Of a DNA stretch of 64,000 nt, positions 62,561-64,000 are shown piece by piece. The DNA comes from CBDCYS01 sp965224215. GTDB lineage: Bacteria; Acidobacteriota; Terriglobia; Bryobacterales; UBA6623. The DNA is taken from positions 1 through 64,000 of the forward strand of contig CBDCYS010000032.1 of the NCBI GenBank assembly GCA_965224215.1, read 5' to 3'. The notes beneath the pieces were generated by a model. The model was not told the origin of the DNA and searched no databases. It was given only the letters and a program-made list of their open reading frames with translations. Positions within the stretch are counted from its first letter, which is position 1. Every line of letters begins with the position of its first letter. A program made the position numbers and the translations under genes.

Positions 62561-63476
62561 ACTCAGAGCCCCGAGATCACTTGATGAGGTTGCTTCCCGC
62601 GCTGCTTCTCAGGAAGTCCCCACGGACCTGTGGACGCGGAAGTTTCGTGTTGGGCACTTCTTTCGCTGGCATTCCACCCTGAGAACACAAGCCTTTCCAG
62701 TTGAAATCACTGACATTACCGAAAACTCCCACGGGCGCTGCTTGACACCCCCGTTATAATGAAATTGACCGGAAGGAAATTCACCGGACCAACACGACCG
62801 TTTCCTGGCCAGGACAGTGCGAGTTGCTTTCCGTCTGTGGGTGATCCCCCGCGAGCGGACTTCAGGTAAAGGAGCGGGATCGTTCCGAGCGCGTAAGCCA
62901 GTGGGGCTGGCGAGTGCGCAAGCGAGCGGCGTCCCGCTTTTTTCGTCCCTGGAGAATTGTTTGCAAGCCTTCTCCTTGTGGCTCCCGTTGGGGGAGGAGG
63001 CTATGGTTAACGCGATGGGAGCAAAGAGGGCCCTCTAACAAAATTCAGAGCCCCAAACGCAAGTGCGGGGTCAGCGGGTGTCCGACCGGCCGATTTCAGT
63101 AGAACCGGTCGCGAGCCAAGTTTGGTTACTGGCGGGACTGATTGCGCGGTTTGGGGCAACCCCTCCCTGACGGTCGGGGCTCCCTGCGGCCGCGCCACAG
63201 GTCCATTCGCCCGAAAAGGCGAACAAAAGGCGCATAACTTTTCTGACATCCGCTCAAATCTGCTCATCTCCGTCCGAATCTGAACGAATCTGAACGACAA
63301 CCGGCCCCTCGCCCCGCGCGTATCTTCCCGGGCGAGGCTCGTGCTTGCAGGCTGATCCGCCTGACCATCCTCGGCTCACCCTGCTCGACCTCACGCCGGC
63401 CAATCGCCGCGGGTGCAGGTCCTCGATCACGCGCACGCGGTACAATGAGGAAAATTAGGGTTAGCGCGCTCCTTTA
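62561..63476. other. About 900 bp before secA, no gene seen
   Basis: Contains a TTGACA (62742) only 7 bp from TATAAT (62755), so not a standard promoter, a GTCCCGCTTTTTT run near 62935, a REP-like palindrome at 63042, a hairpin CCTCGCCC/GGGCGAGG (63307-63337), and TACAAT (63442-63447), a possible secA -10. Confidence 0.5.
63042..63073. repeat. REP-like palindrome
   Basis: AATTCAGAGCCCC-AAACGCAAGTG-CGGGGTCA, the forward orientation of the family, matching both copies inside copA. Confidence 0.7.
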
Positions 63477-64000
63477 TGATTCTCGATAAAGCACTTGCCA
63501 AGGTCTTCGGCACTCAACACGAGCGCGAGATAAAGAAGATGCAGCCCCTCGTGGCTGAAATCAACGAGCTGGAATCCGGGCTCAAACAGTTGAGCGACGA
63601 GCAGTTAGCTGCAAAAACCCCTGAATTCAAAGAGCGGATCGAGAAGGGCGAGACGCTCGATGACATCCTTCCTGAGGCTTTCGCGGTCTGCCGCGAGGCA
63701 GCCGTCCGGGTGCTGGGAATGCGTCACTACGATGTCCAGTTGATTGGCGGTGTCGTGCTGCATCGGGGACGTATCGCGGAGATGAAGACCGGCGAGGGGA
63801 AGACGCTGGTCGCGACTCTGCCGGCCTATCTGAATGCGCTGGAGGGCAAAGGCGTCCACATTATTACGGTCAATGACTACTTGGCGCGACGTGATTCTGA
63901 ATGGATGGGCAAGGTCTACGGCTTCCTGGGGCTTTCGGTCGGAATCATCGTTCATGGTTTGACCGACGACCAGCGCCAGGAAGGTTACGGCTCCGACATC
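63477..64000 (+). CDS. secA: Preprotein translocase ATPase SecA, N-terminal part
   Basis: SecA drives protein export through SecYEG. ATG 63477 starts MILDKALAKVFGTQHEREIK, then ELSDEQ-type and DILPEAFAVCREAAVRVLGM, GGVVLHRGRIAEMKTGEGKT (Walker A, DEAD motor 1) and ITVNDYLARRDSEWMG, all SecA signatures. The frame is open to the window edge (about 174 residues seen of ~900-1000). There is no obvious strong ribosome site. Confidence 0.97.

Noticed and set aside
62742..62760. TTGACA and TATAAT close together
   Set aside because: Spacing is 7 bp, not 16-18, so it is not a sigma-70 promoter.

Overview
The window looks like a chromosomal segment of a GC-rich Acidobacteriota bacterium, most likely of the Bryobacterales/Solibacterales type. 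The clues are a PQQ-type sugar dehydrogenase ending in the domain typical of Solibacter-like secreted proteins, a DUF1549/DUF1553 cytochrome protein next to a DUF1501 protein, PD40 propeller fragments, and HemQ-type haem synthesis. This placement is inference from gene content. No rRNA, tRNA or CRISPR array was seen.

Layout. 1-7.1 kb: yceD-rpmF-plsX (all frameshifted), an esterase, HemQ, a patatin, a metallophosphoesterase and an M24 peptidase. 7.3-15.7 kb: DUF167, the secreted sugar dehydrogenase, the DUF1501/DUF1549-1553 pair, and a PD40 fragment cut by an IS1380-type element (copy 1). 17.7-27 kb: a PQQ-propeller membrane protein, a Phd/PIN toxin-antitoxin pair, a family-5 uracil-DNA glycosylase, Hsp20, ClpB, a YfcC-type transporter and an epimerase-like SDR. 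27.2-30.6 kb: an IS4-family element, an IS1380 remnant, a duplicated leader segment and a small gene with a double-glycine leader. 30.6-43.6 kb: a DUF5060 glycoside hydrolase with an internal stop, a DinB protein, YugP, an enolase-superfamily enzyme, a ThDP enzyme, TRAP permeases, and a MerR-CopA metal-resistance operon.

43.6-63.4 kb is an accessory, heavily rearranged region. It holds a nucleotidyltransferase TA-like pair, an IS1595 element, an internally deleted IS1380 relative, and two more 1.8-kb IS1380 copies. One copy splits a TPR-glycosyltransferase and the other splits a ParA ATPase. Two tandem TPR-glycosyltransferases lie divergent from a methyltransferase-fliW-csrA operon that has a sigma-28-like promoter, which suggests a flagellin modification and regulation locus that is now decaying. 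A DUF1326-DUF2182 pair, a RAYT remnant, a G-rich tandem repeat, a three-gene ParA operon with two unrecognised partners, and truncated mhpD-like and TPR genes follow. The window ends inside secA.

Two themes run through the window. First, a REP-like palindrome family (CAGAGCCCC...GGGGTCA and variants) occurs at least seven times, twice in frame inside copA; a GGACAGGCACC motif marks gene breakpoints. Second, many genes carry single-base indels or single in-frame stops. Some indels are in homopolymers, so assembly error and real decay must be separated before calling pseudogenes.
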